From Pedobacter foliorum (GTDB taxonomy: Bacteria > Bacteroidota > Bacteroidia > Sphingobacteriales > Sphingobacteriaceae): a DNA stretch of 64,000 nt. The notes beneath the pieces were generated by a model that was not told the origin of the DNA, ran no database searches, and saw only the letters and a list, made by a program, of their open reading frames with translations. The DNA is taken from the NCBI RefSeq assembly GCF_013266735.1, contig NZ_JABSNU010000007.1:186001-250000 (forward strand), in the 5' to 3' direction. The translations under genes and the position numbers were made by a program. Shown here piece by piece: positions 27,033 through 35,444 of this stretch (its first letter is position 1; every line of letters starts with the position of its first letter).

Positions 27033-27293
27033 CTAAAAATCAAAGAGGTCCTCTAAAAAGGATTTTTTCTTTTTAGGGTATCCATGACCATTCCGGTAAT
27101 TATGCTGATCGCTATGTTGTGGTCTGAAAGACTCATGGTCTTTTACATACCCGCTTTTAGTACCTTCTTGTGATAACAATTTATCTAATTCACCTCGGTC
27201 TAACCATATCCCTCTGCATTTAGGGCAATAGTCAATTTCAACGTTGTTTCTTACAGTCATTAGTAAAGTTTCCTGACAGTTTGGACAATTCAT
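27033..27293 (-). CDS. Zinc-ribbon (zf-TFIIB-type) protein
   Basis: The 86-residue protein has a treble-clef zinc ribbon with Cys3-x2-Cys6 and Cys23-x2-Cys26, followed by the family signature GIWLDRGELDKL. A basic KKKK stretch and the acidic ending SFLEDLFDF follow. Such small proteins are widespread and of unknown role, perhaps in nucleic-acid or protein binding. The only neighbours are EF-P and a small exported protein, so context does not help. Confidence 0.88.
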   Translation of the reverse strand: MNCPNCQETLLMTVRNNVEIDYCPKCRGIWLDRGELDKLLSQEGTKSGYVKDHESFRPQHSDQHNYRNGHGYPKKKKSFLEDLFDF

Positions 27294-27423
27294 AATTCAA
27301 TTTATCTCTTTGTATATAAAATAGTTAATTAACTTCTGCTGTAGTTTTTAAATACAGTAATTCTTTCGCTGAAAATAACAGCGCTGACAAGACTAGAATA
27401 GCCTTAATTTTACATTCAGAAAA

Positions 27424-27768
27424 TTAAAAAGGAGTAAATCTAAATAAGAACTTGTACTCGCCATGCTGGGGCCAGCTCCAGGATGCTATAGTTACTTTTG
27501 AGATAGAAAAAAGATGCTTATAATACCATCTATCAGCATTTATTCTGTGGAGATGCTGTTTGAAATGGTTTATCTTTTTAACAGAAAATGAGTATCCGAA
27601 ATCCATAGGGATCTCCTCAAAAAATGGATCATGAGAACAAGTTTCAGAAATTAGATCTTGTGGTATGATTCCTGAATCAAAGAAAACAGCACTTTGTGCA
27701 AAACAAAAAATGAGTGCAAAAATAAACGAGGTAACAAGTCCTTTCTTTAATCTAGTTTTCTTTTTCAA
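27424..27768 (-). CDS. Small exported protein of unknown function (114 aa)
   Basis: I do not recognise a family. The 114-residue product has a basic start (MKKKTRLKKG), a hydrophobic helix (LVTSFIFALIFCFAQSA) that reads as a signal peptide, and a mature part rich in aromatic residues and His, ending in FLFRFTPF. It could be a small periplasmic or outer-membrane-associated protein. It lies alone between the zinc-ribbon gene and a 38-codon frame; codon use looks ordinary. Confidence 0.45.
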   Translation of the reverse strand: MKKKTRLKKGLVTSFIFALIFCFAQSAVFFDSGIIPQDLISETCSHDPFFEEIPMDFGYSFSVKKINHFKQHLHRINADRWYYKHLFSISKVTIASWSWPQHGEYKFLFRFTPF

Positions 27769-27937
27769 TTGTATCCAGATGCAAATTAATCTGCTTCACA
27801 ATATAACAACTATTCCAATGTTCAAGTAGGATCTTTGTTTCATATATCATTTTACAAGGTACAAATTGCTATTGCATGACGATATCGTTCATTCACAGTA
27901 CAGGAGAAAATCACATAATGCACAGGAATGAACTAAT

Positions 27938-28054
27938 TTAAGCTTGGTCAGATCGTTTTTCGGGATGGAGTAGTTTCTCTGATTCTTGAATTAATTTGGT
28001 GAGCTTTTCACTTGTCTGATGAACCTTCTCTTCTAAGTCGGCTCTTTTATTCAT
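27938..28054 (-). CDS. Possible 38-residue coiled-coil microprotein
   Basis: ATG at 28054 to TAA at 27938 encodes a 38-residue, highly charged peptide beginning MNKRADLEEKVHQTSEKL, with a heptad-like pattern of Leu/Ile/Val, and no membrane segment. It starts 30 bp after the DUF488 gene on the same strand, so it may be its operon partner. Short length makes chance a real possibility; the clean amphipathic helix is the main support. Confidence 0.35.
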   Translation of the reverse strand: MNKRADLEEKVHQTSEKLTKLIQESEKLLHPEKRSDQA

Positions 28055-28084
28055 TAATTTCTGAATAGTTAAACCAAGGCCCTA

Positions 28085-28435
28085 TTAGCCAATCTCATTT
28101 AGTAGATAATCTTTTAACACAATAGCATGATTAAATTGATGATCATGAGCTGCATAAAGAAGTGTAACTGGAGCATTATTTTCACATTTAGAAAGAATCA
28201 ATTGTACTACCTTATTAGCTGACAACTCATCTAAGTACTTATTTTTAAATTCCTGCCATTTTTGCGGCTCATGGTTAAACCACTTACGTAGCGCTGTTGA
28301 AGGTGCAATTTCTTTAAGCCATAAATCAATATTAACGTTCTCCTTTCTTAATCCACGTGGCCATAATCGATCTACAAGAATTCGGAAACCATCTTCATTT
28401 TGCACTGGGTCATAAATTCTTTTAATTTTAATCAT
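28085..28435 (-). CDS. DUF488-family protein
   Basis: A 116-residue protein of the DUF488 family, recognised by IKRIYDPVQNEDGFRILVDRLWPRG near the start, the WFNHEPQKWQEFKNKY segment and the closing VTLLYAAHDHQFNHAIVLKDYL. The family is widespread and cytosolic with no settled function; the conserved Arg/Asp/His pattern hints at an enzyme. Met at 28435 is chosen over 28447, since the added MCCF is not typical. Divergent from a flavin reductase gene (28503). Confidence 0.9.
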   Translation of the reverse strand: MIKIKRIYDPVQNEDGFRILVDRLWPRGLRKENVNIDLWLKEIAPSTALRKWFNHEPQKWQEFKNKYLDELSANKVVQLILSKCENNAPVTLLYAAHDHQFNHAIVLKDYLLNEIG

Positions 28436-28502
28436 AAAGCAGCACAATATTTGTAACCCTTTATTGGTTACTGCTCTCTAATATAAGAAAATAGCCATTG
28501 TT

Positions 28503-29189
28503 ATGGAAGATTTAAATAAGGAAGACAGACATATCGTTAAAATACTAAGTATTGAAGATATAACGCATAATGTAAAACGTTTCACTGTTGAGAAACCGTT
28601 GAACTATCAATTTATACCTGGACAGGCAACTGATATTTCTATTAACAAGCCAGGTCTTGAATCTAACGTTGGTCCTTTCACTTTTACTTCCCTTAATCAA
28701 TCGGAGTATCTCGAATTTACCATTAAAATCTATAAAGAACATGATGGTCTTACCGCAAAACTATCTACATTAAATCCAATGGATGAACTGATTGTTCATG
28801 ATATATTTGGCACAATACAATATAGAGGGCCAGGTCTTTTTATCGCAGGAGGAGCTGGTATTACTCCATTTTTAGCGATCCTCAGACAGCTGAAGGTTGA
28901 AAATTCCTTATCAGGCAACACGTTGTTGTTTGCCAATCATAATGAGGACGATATCATCAATAAAACCGAGCTAAAATATATACTTGGTGAAAACTACATA
29001 AATGTATTAAAAGCCCCATTACATTCCGAAAACCAAAGTAAAACTATTGATGAAGCTTTACTAAAAGCATATATTGGGGATCAAAATAAATGGTACTACA
29101 TCTGTGGCCCGGATGCATTTACAGCTGCCATGGTTGATTGTCTTCAAAACCTGGGAGTTCAGAGAACAAAAATTGTGATAGAAGAATGA
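28503..29189 (+). CDS. FAD-dependent ferredoxin reductase-like oxidoreductase
   Basis: The 228-residue protein is of the ferredoxin-NADP+ reductase fold. An FAD-binding beta-barrel (FIPGQATDISI; GPFTFTS) is followed by a nucleotide-binding domain (GPGLFIAGGAGITPFLAILR; YYICGPDAFTAAM). It lacks a 2Fe-2S domain, so it would reduce a separate ferredoxin, flavodoxin or a small molecule. The classical RxYS flavin motif is replaced by GPFTFTS, as in several flavodoxin-reductase-like proteins. Single gene; no redox partner adjacent. Confidence 0.85.
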   Translation: MEDLNKEDRHIVKILSIEDITHNVKRFTVEKPLNYQFIPGQATDISINKPGLESNVGPFTFTSLNQSEYLEFTIKIYKEHDGLTAKLSTLNPMDELIVHDIFGTIQYRGPGLFIAGGAGITPFLAILRQLKVENSLSGNTLLFANHNEDDIINKTELKYILGENYINVLKAPLHSENQSKTIDEALLKAYIGDQNKWYYICGPDAFTAAMVDCLQNLGVQRTKIVIEE

Positions 29190-29209
29190 TCTTTTCCCTT
29201 AACGCTTAA

Positions 29210-30814
29210 TTAGTGTTTATTCAATCTTGCTTCTTCTAAATCCAGGTTATCTTCCATATCACGAAGAACTTCGTGATCATACTGCTTTGTAGCTTTAAGT
29301 CTCTCAAGGCCAACTCTTCTCAGTGTAACTAGCTCAAGCATAATCTTCCTGTATAATTTCCTTACGGATCCCACCTCTTCTTTTTGAGTTTGCTCAATTA
29401 ATGTTCGCTCTGTTGCTCTGATACTTCGCTCAAGTTGCTCTTTAATTCTTGCAATGGTTTCGAACTGATTCATCTCCTTATCATATTTATCATTAAGATA
29501 GTTGACGCAATCTTTGGCAAGCTGTAAACGAATAGATTCAATCTGCTCATCCTCAGGTACACGCTCTTCGGTTTCCTCAATCTTTAACCATTTCAAAAAC
29601 AAAGGCAAGGTTAACCCCTGGAAAACAAGTGTGACTAGTATTACTACGAAAGTGATGAAGAGAATCATGTTTCGATGAGGAAATGCTTCACCTGTATTTA
29701 GTGTTAAAGGAATTGCAAGTGCTGAAGCCAGAGAAACTACTCCTCGCATTCCTGCCCATCCTATAATAAAAGGCAATTTTAAACCGGGACTATTTTCCTT
29801 TTTTCTAATCTTTGCACTCAAAAATCTTGGAAGATAACCGGCAACATACACCAAAATAATTCTAACCAAAATCACGATGGCACTTATAACTAATGCATCC
29901 TTTATTGCTTCTTCCATTGAATAACCTTCCAGCCCCTGAACAATCACAGGCAGCTCTAATCCAATCAAAATAAAAACAAAACCATTGAGTAAAAAGCCTA
30001 CTGTAGCCCATACTTCTTTAGTCTGCAAACGGGTATGGTAGTTGAGAAAGTCATTTGATCTGAACGATAAGAATAGTCCACCACTCACAACAGCCAAAAC
30101 ACCTGACCAATGAAACTCCTCAGCTACGATATACATCAGATAGGGTGCAATTAAGGTAATTGGTGTAGTGATACTTGAAGATTTAGCCCAGTAGCGCAAC
30201 ACAAAATAAAGAATATGAGCAATCGCAAGACCTACTACAACTCCCATAAATGCTAAAACGAAAAAATCGGTTACGGCTTCCTGTAAAACAAATTGTCCGG
30301 TCAGAATGGCTGCAATAGCAAATCTAAACACTGTTAATGAAGCAGCATCATTTACTAGGCTTTCACCTTCCAGCATCGTCAACCCTCTTTTTGGCATATT
30401 TAATCCCTTTAATACTGAGGTTGCAGCTACTGCATCAGGAGGAGAAATAATCCCTCCCAGGAGAAAACCAAACGCAAGGGTAAAACCGGGAATAATACTT
30501 ACTGAGAAGTAGGCGATAGCGAGTGAGGTAATTAAAACCAGTCCAAAGCCTAATAAAAAGATGGAACGTTTCCATTTCCAAAAATCATTCCATGAAGTGT
30601 ACCACGCTGCTTCAAATAGGAGCGGAGGAAGAAAAATTAGGAATACAATATCTGGGTTGACACTTATTGAAGGTACCCCGGGAATAAAACTAATTGCTAA
30701 ACCACCTATAACCAGAAAAATTGGATAAGATATTTTCCAACGCTGACTTAAAAGATAAAGCAGCGCCATTGCGAAAAATAATGCCAGGATTAGAAGTAGG
30801 TTTGCATGTATCAT
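29210..30814 (-). CDS. CPA1-family Na+/H+ antiporter
   Basis: The 534-residue inner-membrane protein has about 12 membrane helices and the cation:proton antiporter-1 signatures FLPPLLFEAAW, GGIISPPDAVAATSVL and LEGESLVNDAASL; the Asp residues in the last two are those used for cation and proton exchange. A cytosolic C-terminal region of about 120 residues is strongly charged and helical. It exports Na+ (or K+) in exchange for protons for pH and salt control. Isolated gene, convergent with the flavin reductase. Confidence 0.93.
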   Translation of the reverse strand: MIHANLLLILALFFAMALLYLLSQRWKISYPIFLVIGGLAISFIPGVPSISVNPDIVFLIFLPPLLFEAAWYTSWNDFWKWKRSIFLLGFGLVLITSLAIAYFSVSIIPGFTLAFGFLLGGIISPPDAVAATSVLKGLNMPKRGLTMLEGESLVNDAASLTVFRFAIAAILTGQFVLQEAVTDFFVLAFMGVVVGLAIAHILYFVLRYWAKSSSITTPITLIAPYLMYIVAEEFHWSGVLAVVSGGLFLSFRSNDFLNYHTRLQTKEVWATVGFLLNGFVFILIGLELPVIVQGLEGYSMEEAIKDALVISAIVILVRIILVYVAGYLPRFLSAKIRKKENSPGLKLPFIIGWAGMRGVVSLASALAIPLTLNTGEAFPHRNMILFITFVVILVTLVFQGLTLPLFLKWLKIEETEERVPEDEQIESIRLQLAKDCVNYLNDKYDKEMNQFETIARIKEQLERSIRATERTLIEQTQKEEVGSVRKLYRKIMLELVTLRRVGLERLKATKQYDHEVLRDMEDNLDLEEARLNKH

Positions 30815-30981
30815 AAGAAAGTAAATGTAAATAGAATTAATATTTTACGGCTGAACAATCGATTTAAATTGTTACAAAGTATAGTAATTGTGGTGCTTTA
30901 CAGGAAGCAAAATAATATATATTTGTTGTTAAGCCGCTAATAACCAAACAGTAGCCTAAACCAAATATAAATGAACCCTGA

Positions 30982-31008
30982 TTTAAAGCCAGCCCCACTG
31001 GCTTTAAA
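30982..31008 (+). other. Hairpin near the 5' end of the Tat oxidoreductase gene
   Basis: An 11-bp perfect stem (TTTAAAGCCAG with CTGGCTTTAAA) and CCCCA loop. A -7-like TATATTTG lies upstream at 30918-30925. If translation begins at 31025 the hairpin is in the untranslated leader and could affect expression; if at 30971 it would be coding. Confidence 0.45.
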
Positions 31009-31024
31009 CGATCCTAAATCTGTA

Positions 31025-32407
31025 ATGGACATGAACAAACAAAACCCACAATTTTCGCGTAGAAATTTCCTGATGTCGGCCGCAGCCGCGGCTATCGCAC
31101 CATCTTTTTTAATGAACACTGTAGCCTCGGCAAAGATCCCGGCTCGTAAGCTCAGACATGCCTGTATTGGCGTTGGAGGAATGGGAGCTCACGATTTAGG
31201 CAATTTCAAATCTCATCCTGATGTAGAAATTGTTGCTATCTGTGATGTTGATAGTAACATTCTTAAAGCTGCCGCAGAAGGTCTTCCTGGAGTTAGAACC
31301 TATACAGATTGGCGCGAACTTCTTAAGCAAGAAGGAAAAAACATTGATTCGGTTAATGTAACGGTCCCTGATCATACCCACTTTTCTGTTGCCTATCAAG
31401 CCATTAAAGCAGGGAAACATGTTTATTGTCAAAAACCAATGTGCCATAACGTTGCTGAAGTTCGTTCACTTACTAATGCTGCAATAAAAAAAGGAGTAAT
31501 CACTCAACTCGGAACGCAAATTGCGTCTACCGCCTGCGATCGCACTGGGGTTCAGTTAATAAAAGACGGTGTAATTGGTAAAATCAAACATGCTTATTTA
31601 TGTTCCAATCGTCCTGGCGCTATAGATTATCGTCTTGCTGGCCCTCGACCAGCAGAAAGCCAGGAGGCTCCTGCAAACCTGAACTGGGATTTATGGATAG
31701 GTTCAGCACCAATGCGTCCATATGCACCAGCCATCTATCATCCCGCCAAATGGAGAGCTTGGCAGGACTTTGGAACCGGATGGTCTGGCGATATCGGATG
31801 TCATATATTTGATGCGGTATGGAAGGGCTTGGGCCTAAAAGCACCGATTTCTGTAATTGCTGAAGTTCAGCAAAGCTGGAAGGATTCTCCCGAACGAAGA
31901 GGAGATACCTGGCCACAAGGAGATCATATGACCTGGATTTTCCCCGGTAATGCTTACACAGAATCAAATAAGCTTACACTAGAATGGTTTGATGGAGAAA
32001 TATATCCACCAGCAGAAGTTCGCGCGCTCTATTCCTTGGATAATTATCCTGGCGAATGTTCGATGCTTATCGGAACTGAGGGTGCACTGCTTATACCGCA
32101 TGGTGGTGAAATGCCAGTACTTTTACCTGAAGCTAAATTTAAAGATAAACCTTTCAAAAAATTTGAAAGTCGCAACCATTACCATCACTTCGTAGATGCA
32201 TGCTTAGGGGGAGAAAAAACAGAGTCTCATTTTGCGCAGTCGGGACCAATGACTGAAGCAATACTTCTTGGCACTGTAGCCATTAAAGTTCCAAATCAAC
32301 TTTTAGAATGGGATGCTGCTAATATGAAATTTCCTAATTATCCTGAGGCCGATAAGTATCTTCGTCGAAAATATAGAAAAGGCTGGGAAATTAAAGGAGA
32401 GTTTTAA
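31025..32407 (+). CDS. Tat-exported Gfo/Idh/MocA-family oxidoreductase
   Basis: About 460 residues, with a twin-arginine signal (FSRRNFLMSAAAAAIAPSF) for folded export to the periplasm, a Rossmann domain (ACIGVGGMGAHDLG), an EKP-type motif CQKPMCH, and the long C-terminal domain typical of exported members (GWSGDIGCHIFDAVWKGL). Exported relatives carry tightly bound NAD(P) and act like glucose-fructose oxidoreductase or on keto-sugar glycosides. The ATG at 31025 (or 31031) places the RR motif about 13 residues in; an upstream ATG at 30971 adds 18 residues lacking leader character. Single gene, ending at a long-loop hairpin. Confidence 0.9.
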   Translation: MDMNKQNPQFSRRNFLMSAAAAAIAPSFLMNTVASAKIPARKLRHACIGVGGMGAHDLGNFKSHPDVEIVAICDVDSNILKAAAEGLPGVRTYTDWRELLKQEGKNIDSVNVTVPDHTHFSVAYQAIKAGKHVYCQKPMCHNVAEVRSLTNAAIKKGVITQLGTQIASTACDRTGVQLIKDGVIGKIKHAYLCSNRPGAIDYRLAGPRPAESQEAPANLNWDLWIGSAPMRPYAPAIYHPAKWRAWQDFGTGWSGDIGCHIFDAVWKGLGLKAPISVIAEVQQSWKDSPERRGDTWPQGDHMTWIFPGNAYTESNKLTLEWFDGEIYPPAEVRALYSLDNYPGECSMLIGTEGALLIPHGGEMPVLLPEAKFKDKPFKKFESRNHYHHFVDACLGGEKTESHFAQSGPMTEAILLGTVAIKVPNQLLEWDAANMKFPNYPEADKYLRRKYRKGWEIKGEF

Positions 32408-32416
32408 ACTCACCCG

Positions 32417-32484
32417 AACGAAAAGGATTATCATTTATTTGTCAGTTTAAAGCAATTGCTAAATAAGGAATAATCCTTTTCGTT
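32417..32484 (+). terminator. Long-loop inverted repeat after the Tat oxidoreductase
   Basis: AACGAAAAGGATTAT (32417-32431) pairs perfectly with ATAATCCTTTTCGTT (32470-32484), 38 nt apart, 9 bp after the stop. Likely a terminator or 3'-end stabiliser; the loop is longer than usual. Confidence 0.6.
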
Positions 32485-32525
32485 TATATCATGTCATATA
32501 GTAAAAATTGATATAATTTATTATT

Positions 32526-33386
32526 ATGGAAACCTCAAAGTTTAAATCGTTAATTATAGCAGGAGCCATCATCCTTATTAGTGGTTTTACTGCTGATAGT
32601 GTTTGGGCTCAAAGATCTGCACGAGGAGGCGGTGGTGGAGGCGGAGGTAGTCATGTTTCTGCTGGAGGAGGAAATAGGCCTTCCAGACCTTCTCAGGGAG
32701 CGATATCTCCCGGAAATAGACCTTCCAGACCATCAATAGGAACAGGCTCACGTCCTGATTACAGGCCTAACCGACCAACACGTCCGGCAAATCGTCCGGG
32801 TTATGGATACAGGCCAGGCTACGGATACCGTCCGGGCTATCATTACAGACCCGGGTATAATTACCGCAGACCTTACTATGGCTTTTATAACTACTACAGA
32901 CCATTTTTAGGCATTAGTTTAAGTGTTTTGCCATATGGATATTATCCGTTTTATTTTGGATCTGATCAGTTCTATTACTCAGGTGGATTCTTTTACAGAC
33001 AATATGACGACGGATATAAAGTTGTGGTGCCTCCCGTAGGTGCCCAAGTACCTAGCATCCCTTCAGAGGCAAAACAAATAGTTATTAATGGCCAAAGTTA
33101 TTACGAGTATAAAGGAGTTTATTACAGCACATCGGTTGATGCAGATGGCAAAACAGTTTATACAGTAGCAGGTAAAGATGGAGTATTAGATACCGACAAT
33201 GCGACCGTGGCAGATGATGCAGGCAACTTACCTCAGGTAGGAGATATCGTTGATCAGCTTCCAGACGGAACTAGAGATGTGATGATTAAAGGAGCTCAAT
33301 ACTACGTTTCAGAGGATGGTGTTTACTATGAAAAAATTGCGGACGGAGATAAAGTAACTTATAAGGTTATCGGCATAGGAAACTAA
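32526..33386 (+). CDS. Exported Gly/Tyr/Arg-Pro-rich protein (DUF6515-like)
   Basis: The 286-residue product has a signal peptide (cleavage near VWAQ), a poly-Gly stretch (about 34-41), a low-complexity region of repeated RPSRPS, RPxRP and RPGYGY-type units (about 51-118), an aromatic segment (YYGFYNYYRPFLGISLSVLPYGYYPFYFG), then two related C-terminal repeats with YYEYKGVYYS and YYVSEDGVYYE. The second half matches DUF6515-type envelope proteins of this phylum. Function unknown; the repeats suggest a cell-surface or matrix component. Confidence 0.75.
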   Translation: METSKFKSLIIAGAIILISGFTADSVWAQRSARGGGGGGGGSHVSAGGGNRPSRPSQGAISPGNRPSRPSIGTGSRPDYRPNRPTRPANRPGYGYRPGYGYRPGYHYRPGYNYRRPYYGFYNYYRPFLGISLSVLPYGYYPFYFGSDQFYYSGGFFYRQYDDGYKVVVPPVGAQVPSIPSEAKQIVINGQSYYEYKGVYYSTSVDADGKTVYTVAGKDGVLDTDNATVADDAGNLPQVGDIVDQLPDGTRDVMIKGAQYYVSEDGVYYEKIADGDKVTYKVIGIGN

Positions 33387-33413
33387 TTTACAAACACTTA
33401 TTTACAGAAATAT

Positions 33414-33448
33414 AAAGGTTGCCTTCATTAAAAGGTAACCTTTTTTAT
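33414..33448 (+). terminator. Rho-independent terminator
   Basis: A 12-bp stem with one G-U pair (AAAGGTTGCCTT with AAGGTAACCTTT) followed by TTTATTTTT, 27 bp after the Gly/Tyr-rich protein gene. Confidence 0.85.
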
Positions 33449-33463
33449 TTTTAAATTTACAAT

Positions 33464-34021
33464 ATGATAAGACCAGCTATACCTACCGACGCAGCTCAGA
33501 TAGCAAGATTAATTATTCATGCTATGGAAGATTTGGCTTTAAAATTTGTTGGACAATCGGGTCCGCTAAAAGCCATACCGCTGTTTGAACATTTCGCAGC
33601 ATTGCCAGGCAATCAATATAGCTATGAGAACATACTGCTGTATGAAGATGAGTCAGGAATATGTGGAGTTATAAGTGGTTATGATGGAGCAGACCTCAAC
33701 CTTCTTAGAGCCCCATTCTTAAAATATATTGCTTTAAACTATGGCTTTAAAGGCGAACCTGAAGATGAAACCCAACCCGGGGAATACTATATTGATTGTA
33801 TTAGTGTTGCAGCAGACAAGCAGGGGCAAGGTATTGGTAAGAAGTTAATCAATAGCCTAATTGAACAATTAAAAACAACAAAACATACCAGAGCTGGACT
33901 ATTGGTTAGTAAAGATAACCCAAATGCAGAAAGACTATACACAAAGTTGGGATTTCAAATCGTTAATGAGCGACAATTTATGGGCGGAACCTATTATCAC
34001 ATGCAGTACATCATTCAGTAA
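33464..34021 (+). CDS. GNAT-family N-acetyltransferase
   Basis: The 185-residue protein has the GNAT fold. It opens with IRPAIPTDAAQIARLI, and the acetyl-CoA-binding loop reads QGQGIGKKLINSLIEQ after the strand YYIDCISVAADK. The C-terminal LLVSKDNPNAERLYTKLGFQIVNER is typical. It transfers an acetyl group to an amine; the substrate is unknown. Single gene ending at a small hairpin (34038-34062). Confidence 0.9.
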   Translation: MIRPAIPTDAAQIARLIIHAMEDLALKFVGQSGPLKAIPLFEHFAALPGNQYSYENILLYEDESGICGVISGYDGADLNLLRAPFLKYIALNYGFKGEPEDETQPGEYYIDCISVAADKQGQGIGKKLINSLIEQLKTTKHTRAGLLVSKDNPNAERLYTKLGFQIVNERQFMGGTYYHMQYIIQ

Positions 34022-34037
34022 AACCTAATTAAGTCCC

Positions 34038-34062
34038 AAAAACTGACATATATCAGTTTTCC
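34038..34062 (+). terminator. Small hairpin terminator
   Basis: AAAACTGA and TCAGTTTT flank a CATATA loop, 17 bp after the GNAT stop codon. Short AT-rich stem ending in T's; a weak intrinsic terminator. Confidence 0.6.
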
Positions 34063-34128
34063 ACTTGACTTATTTCTATAATACCTAAATCATTTTAGCG
34101 GTAACTTTGCCTCATCAATTAAACGGCA

Positions 34129-34383
34129 ATGGTGTTAAAGGAATATGTGTCATTCACTAAACTAAAATTAGAGAAAGCACAAAACTACGGGCAAGTAGAT
34201 TCTATAATTAATGAATCTATAGAGCGTATAAGTAATAAGCGTTCTATTCAAGAGTATTTTTCGGAGTTAGAAAAGAATTTGGAGCAATTATCACCATTGG
34301 AATGTAGCAGCACTCAATGGAGTTGTTTCCGCTATGCAATTTTGTGTTTGCATTACCGATCAAACCCACATTTTCAATTTTAA
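34129..34383 (+). CDS. Small protein of unknown function (84 aa)
   Basis: The 84-residue product has an alpha-helical, charged N-terminus (MVLKEYVSFTKLKLEKAQ) and a Cys/Trp-containing end (LECSSTQWSCFRYAILCL). No family is recognised, although the LSPLECSSTQW segment resembles small Sphingobacteriaceae proteins I have seen. A -7-like TAACTTTG at 34102-34109 lies 20 bp upstream. Its stop overlaps the start of the next small gene (TAATG), which supports both being translated. Confidence 0.5.
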   Translation: MVLKEYVSFTKLKLEKAQNYGQVDSIINESIERISNKRSIQEYFSELEKNLEQLSPLECSSTQWSCFRYAILCLHYRSNPHFQF

Positions 34384-34610
34384 TGAGTGATTTAGATTTA
34401 GCTGAACTGAGATCGCAAATATGTATTAAAGCCGGCCTTAGATCAATTACTCCCGCAGACTGCAAAAGAATATCTCTGGAAATTAATAAAGCGACCAGCA
34501 GAAATGTTAGTGAAACTACTTTAAAGAGGTTATTTGGCTTTGCCAATGCTAAATTCAATTTCTCCAGATACACAATTTCTTCTATTTTCGAATACACGGA
34601 AAAGATATAA
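34383..34610 (+). CDS. Small protein with a SETTLKRLFGF-type helical domain (75 aa)
   Basis: The 75-residue product (ATG overlapping the previous stop by one base) carries ITPADCKRISLEI and SETTLKRLFGFANAKFNFSRYT, a pattern I recall at the N-terminus of longer Sphingobacteriaceae proteins, perhaps a DNA-binding-like helical domain. Here the protein ends right after this domain, so it is either a stand-alone version or a truncation. A Crp/Fnr regulator begins 18 bp downstream, raising the chance of a regulatory cassette. Function unknown. Confidence 0.55.
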   Translation: MSDLDLAELRSQICIKAGLRSITPADCKRISLEINKATSRNVSETTLKRLFGFANAKFNFSRYTISSIFEYTEKI

Positions 34611-34628
34611 ATCTTGTACATTTGCCTA

Positions 34629-35339
34629 ATGAGCCTCGATGCAATTTTTCCCATCAAAAATTGGTATTTCAGCACGCAGTCTGTTCTCGATTCACTTTCT
34701 GAGGAGGATTATGCTTTTCTTATTTCAAGACAAGAAAAACAGAAGTATAAAAAGGGAGAAGTCATTTATAAAGAAGGTGTTTTCCCATCAGGACTATTTT
34801 TCATCCATTATGGCAAAGTAAAGAAGTATAAAGCCGATCAAAATGACAAAGAGCAAATTCTTTATATTATTAATAAAGGAGAATTGATGGGTTATCATCC
34901 CATTCTGGCGGAAGAAAGATATACTGATTCGACATCAGCTCTGCAATCGTGCCTAATTAGCTTTATCCCTAAAGAAGACTTTTTAACTATCCTAAACAGA
35001 TCACCACTTTTTAGTAAACGTTTGCTTAAAGTTTTAAGTAATGAATTAGCAGTCTTTGCCAATAAAATTTCAATATTTGGTCAGCGAACAGCCGTAGAGC
35101 GATTGGCAATTGCCTTAATTATACTTCGTGAAAAGTTTAAAATTGACACCATTGAAAATAAAGTCATTCAAATAGATATATCCAGAAACGATCTTGCAGG
35201 AATTGCTGGAATTGCAACAGAAAATGTTACTCGCTTGTTAAAAGACTTCAAGTCTGAAGGAATTATTTCCACAACTGGTCGCATCATTCAGATTTTAGAT
35301 ATTATGAAATTGATACAGCGTTCCAACTACGTTGGCTAA
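34629..35339 (+). CDS. Crp/Fnr-family transcriptional regulator
   Basis: A 236-residue protein with an N-terminal cyclic-nucleotide-binding-like domain (EKQKYKKGEVIYKEGVFPSGLFFIHYGKVKKYK) and a C-terminal winged helix (ISRNDLAGIAGIATENVTRLLKDFKSEGIIS). No Fe-S cysteine cluster is seen, so it is not an oxygen-sensing Fnr. The phosphate-binding Arg-Ser of cAMP-responsive Crp is absent, so the signal is probably not cAMP. Start ATG at 34629 is preferred over TTG at 34614, which is part of a -7-like TACATTTG (34617-34624); transcription from that box would give a nearly leaderless mRNA. Confidence 0.9.
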   Translation: MSLDAIFPIKNWYFSTQSVLDSLSEEDYAFLISRQEKQKYKKGEVIYKEGVFPSGLFFIHYGKVKKYKADQNDKEQILYIINKGELMGYHPILAEERYTDSTSALQSCLISFIPKEDFLTILNRSPLFSKRLLKVLSNELAVFANKISIFGQRTAVERLAIALIILREKFKIDTIENKVIQIDISRNDLAGIAGIATENVTRLLKDFKSEGIISTTGRIIQILDIMKLIQRSNYVG

Positions 35340-35384
35340 TACAATTCGTGTTATAGTGCATTTAAAAAGCTAGTACAAAAAGCT

Positions 35385-35421
35385 AAAAAACCGCCTCATA
35401 ATAAATTATGGACGGTTTTTT
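35385..35421. terminator. Bidirectional terminator
   Basis: AAAAAACCG and CGGTTTTTT form the outer stem with an inner ATAAT/ATTAT pairing. It lies between the convergent Crp/Fnr (stop 35339) and fasciclin (stop 35445) genes and has A's and T's on both flanks. Confidence 0.85.
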
Positions 35422-35444
35422 CGTCGAAGGTAGACTGATTTGTC

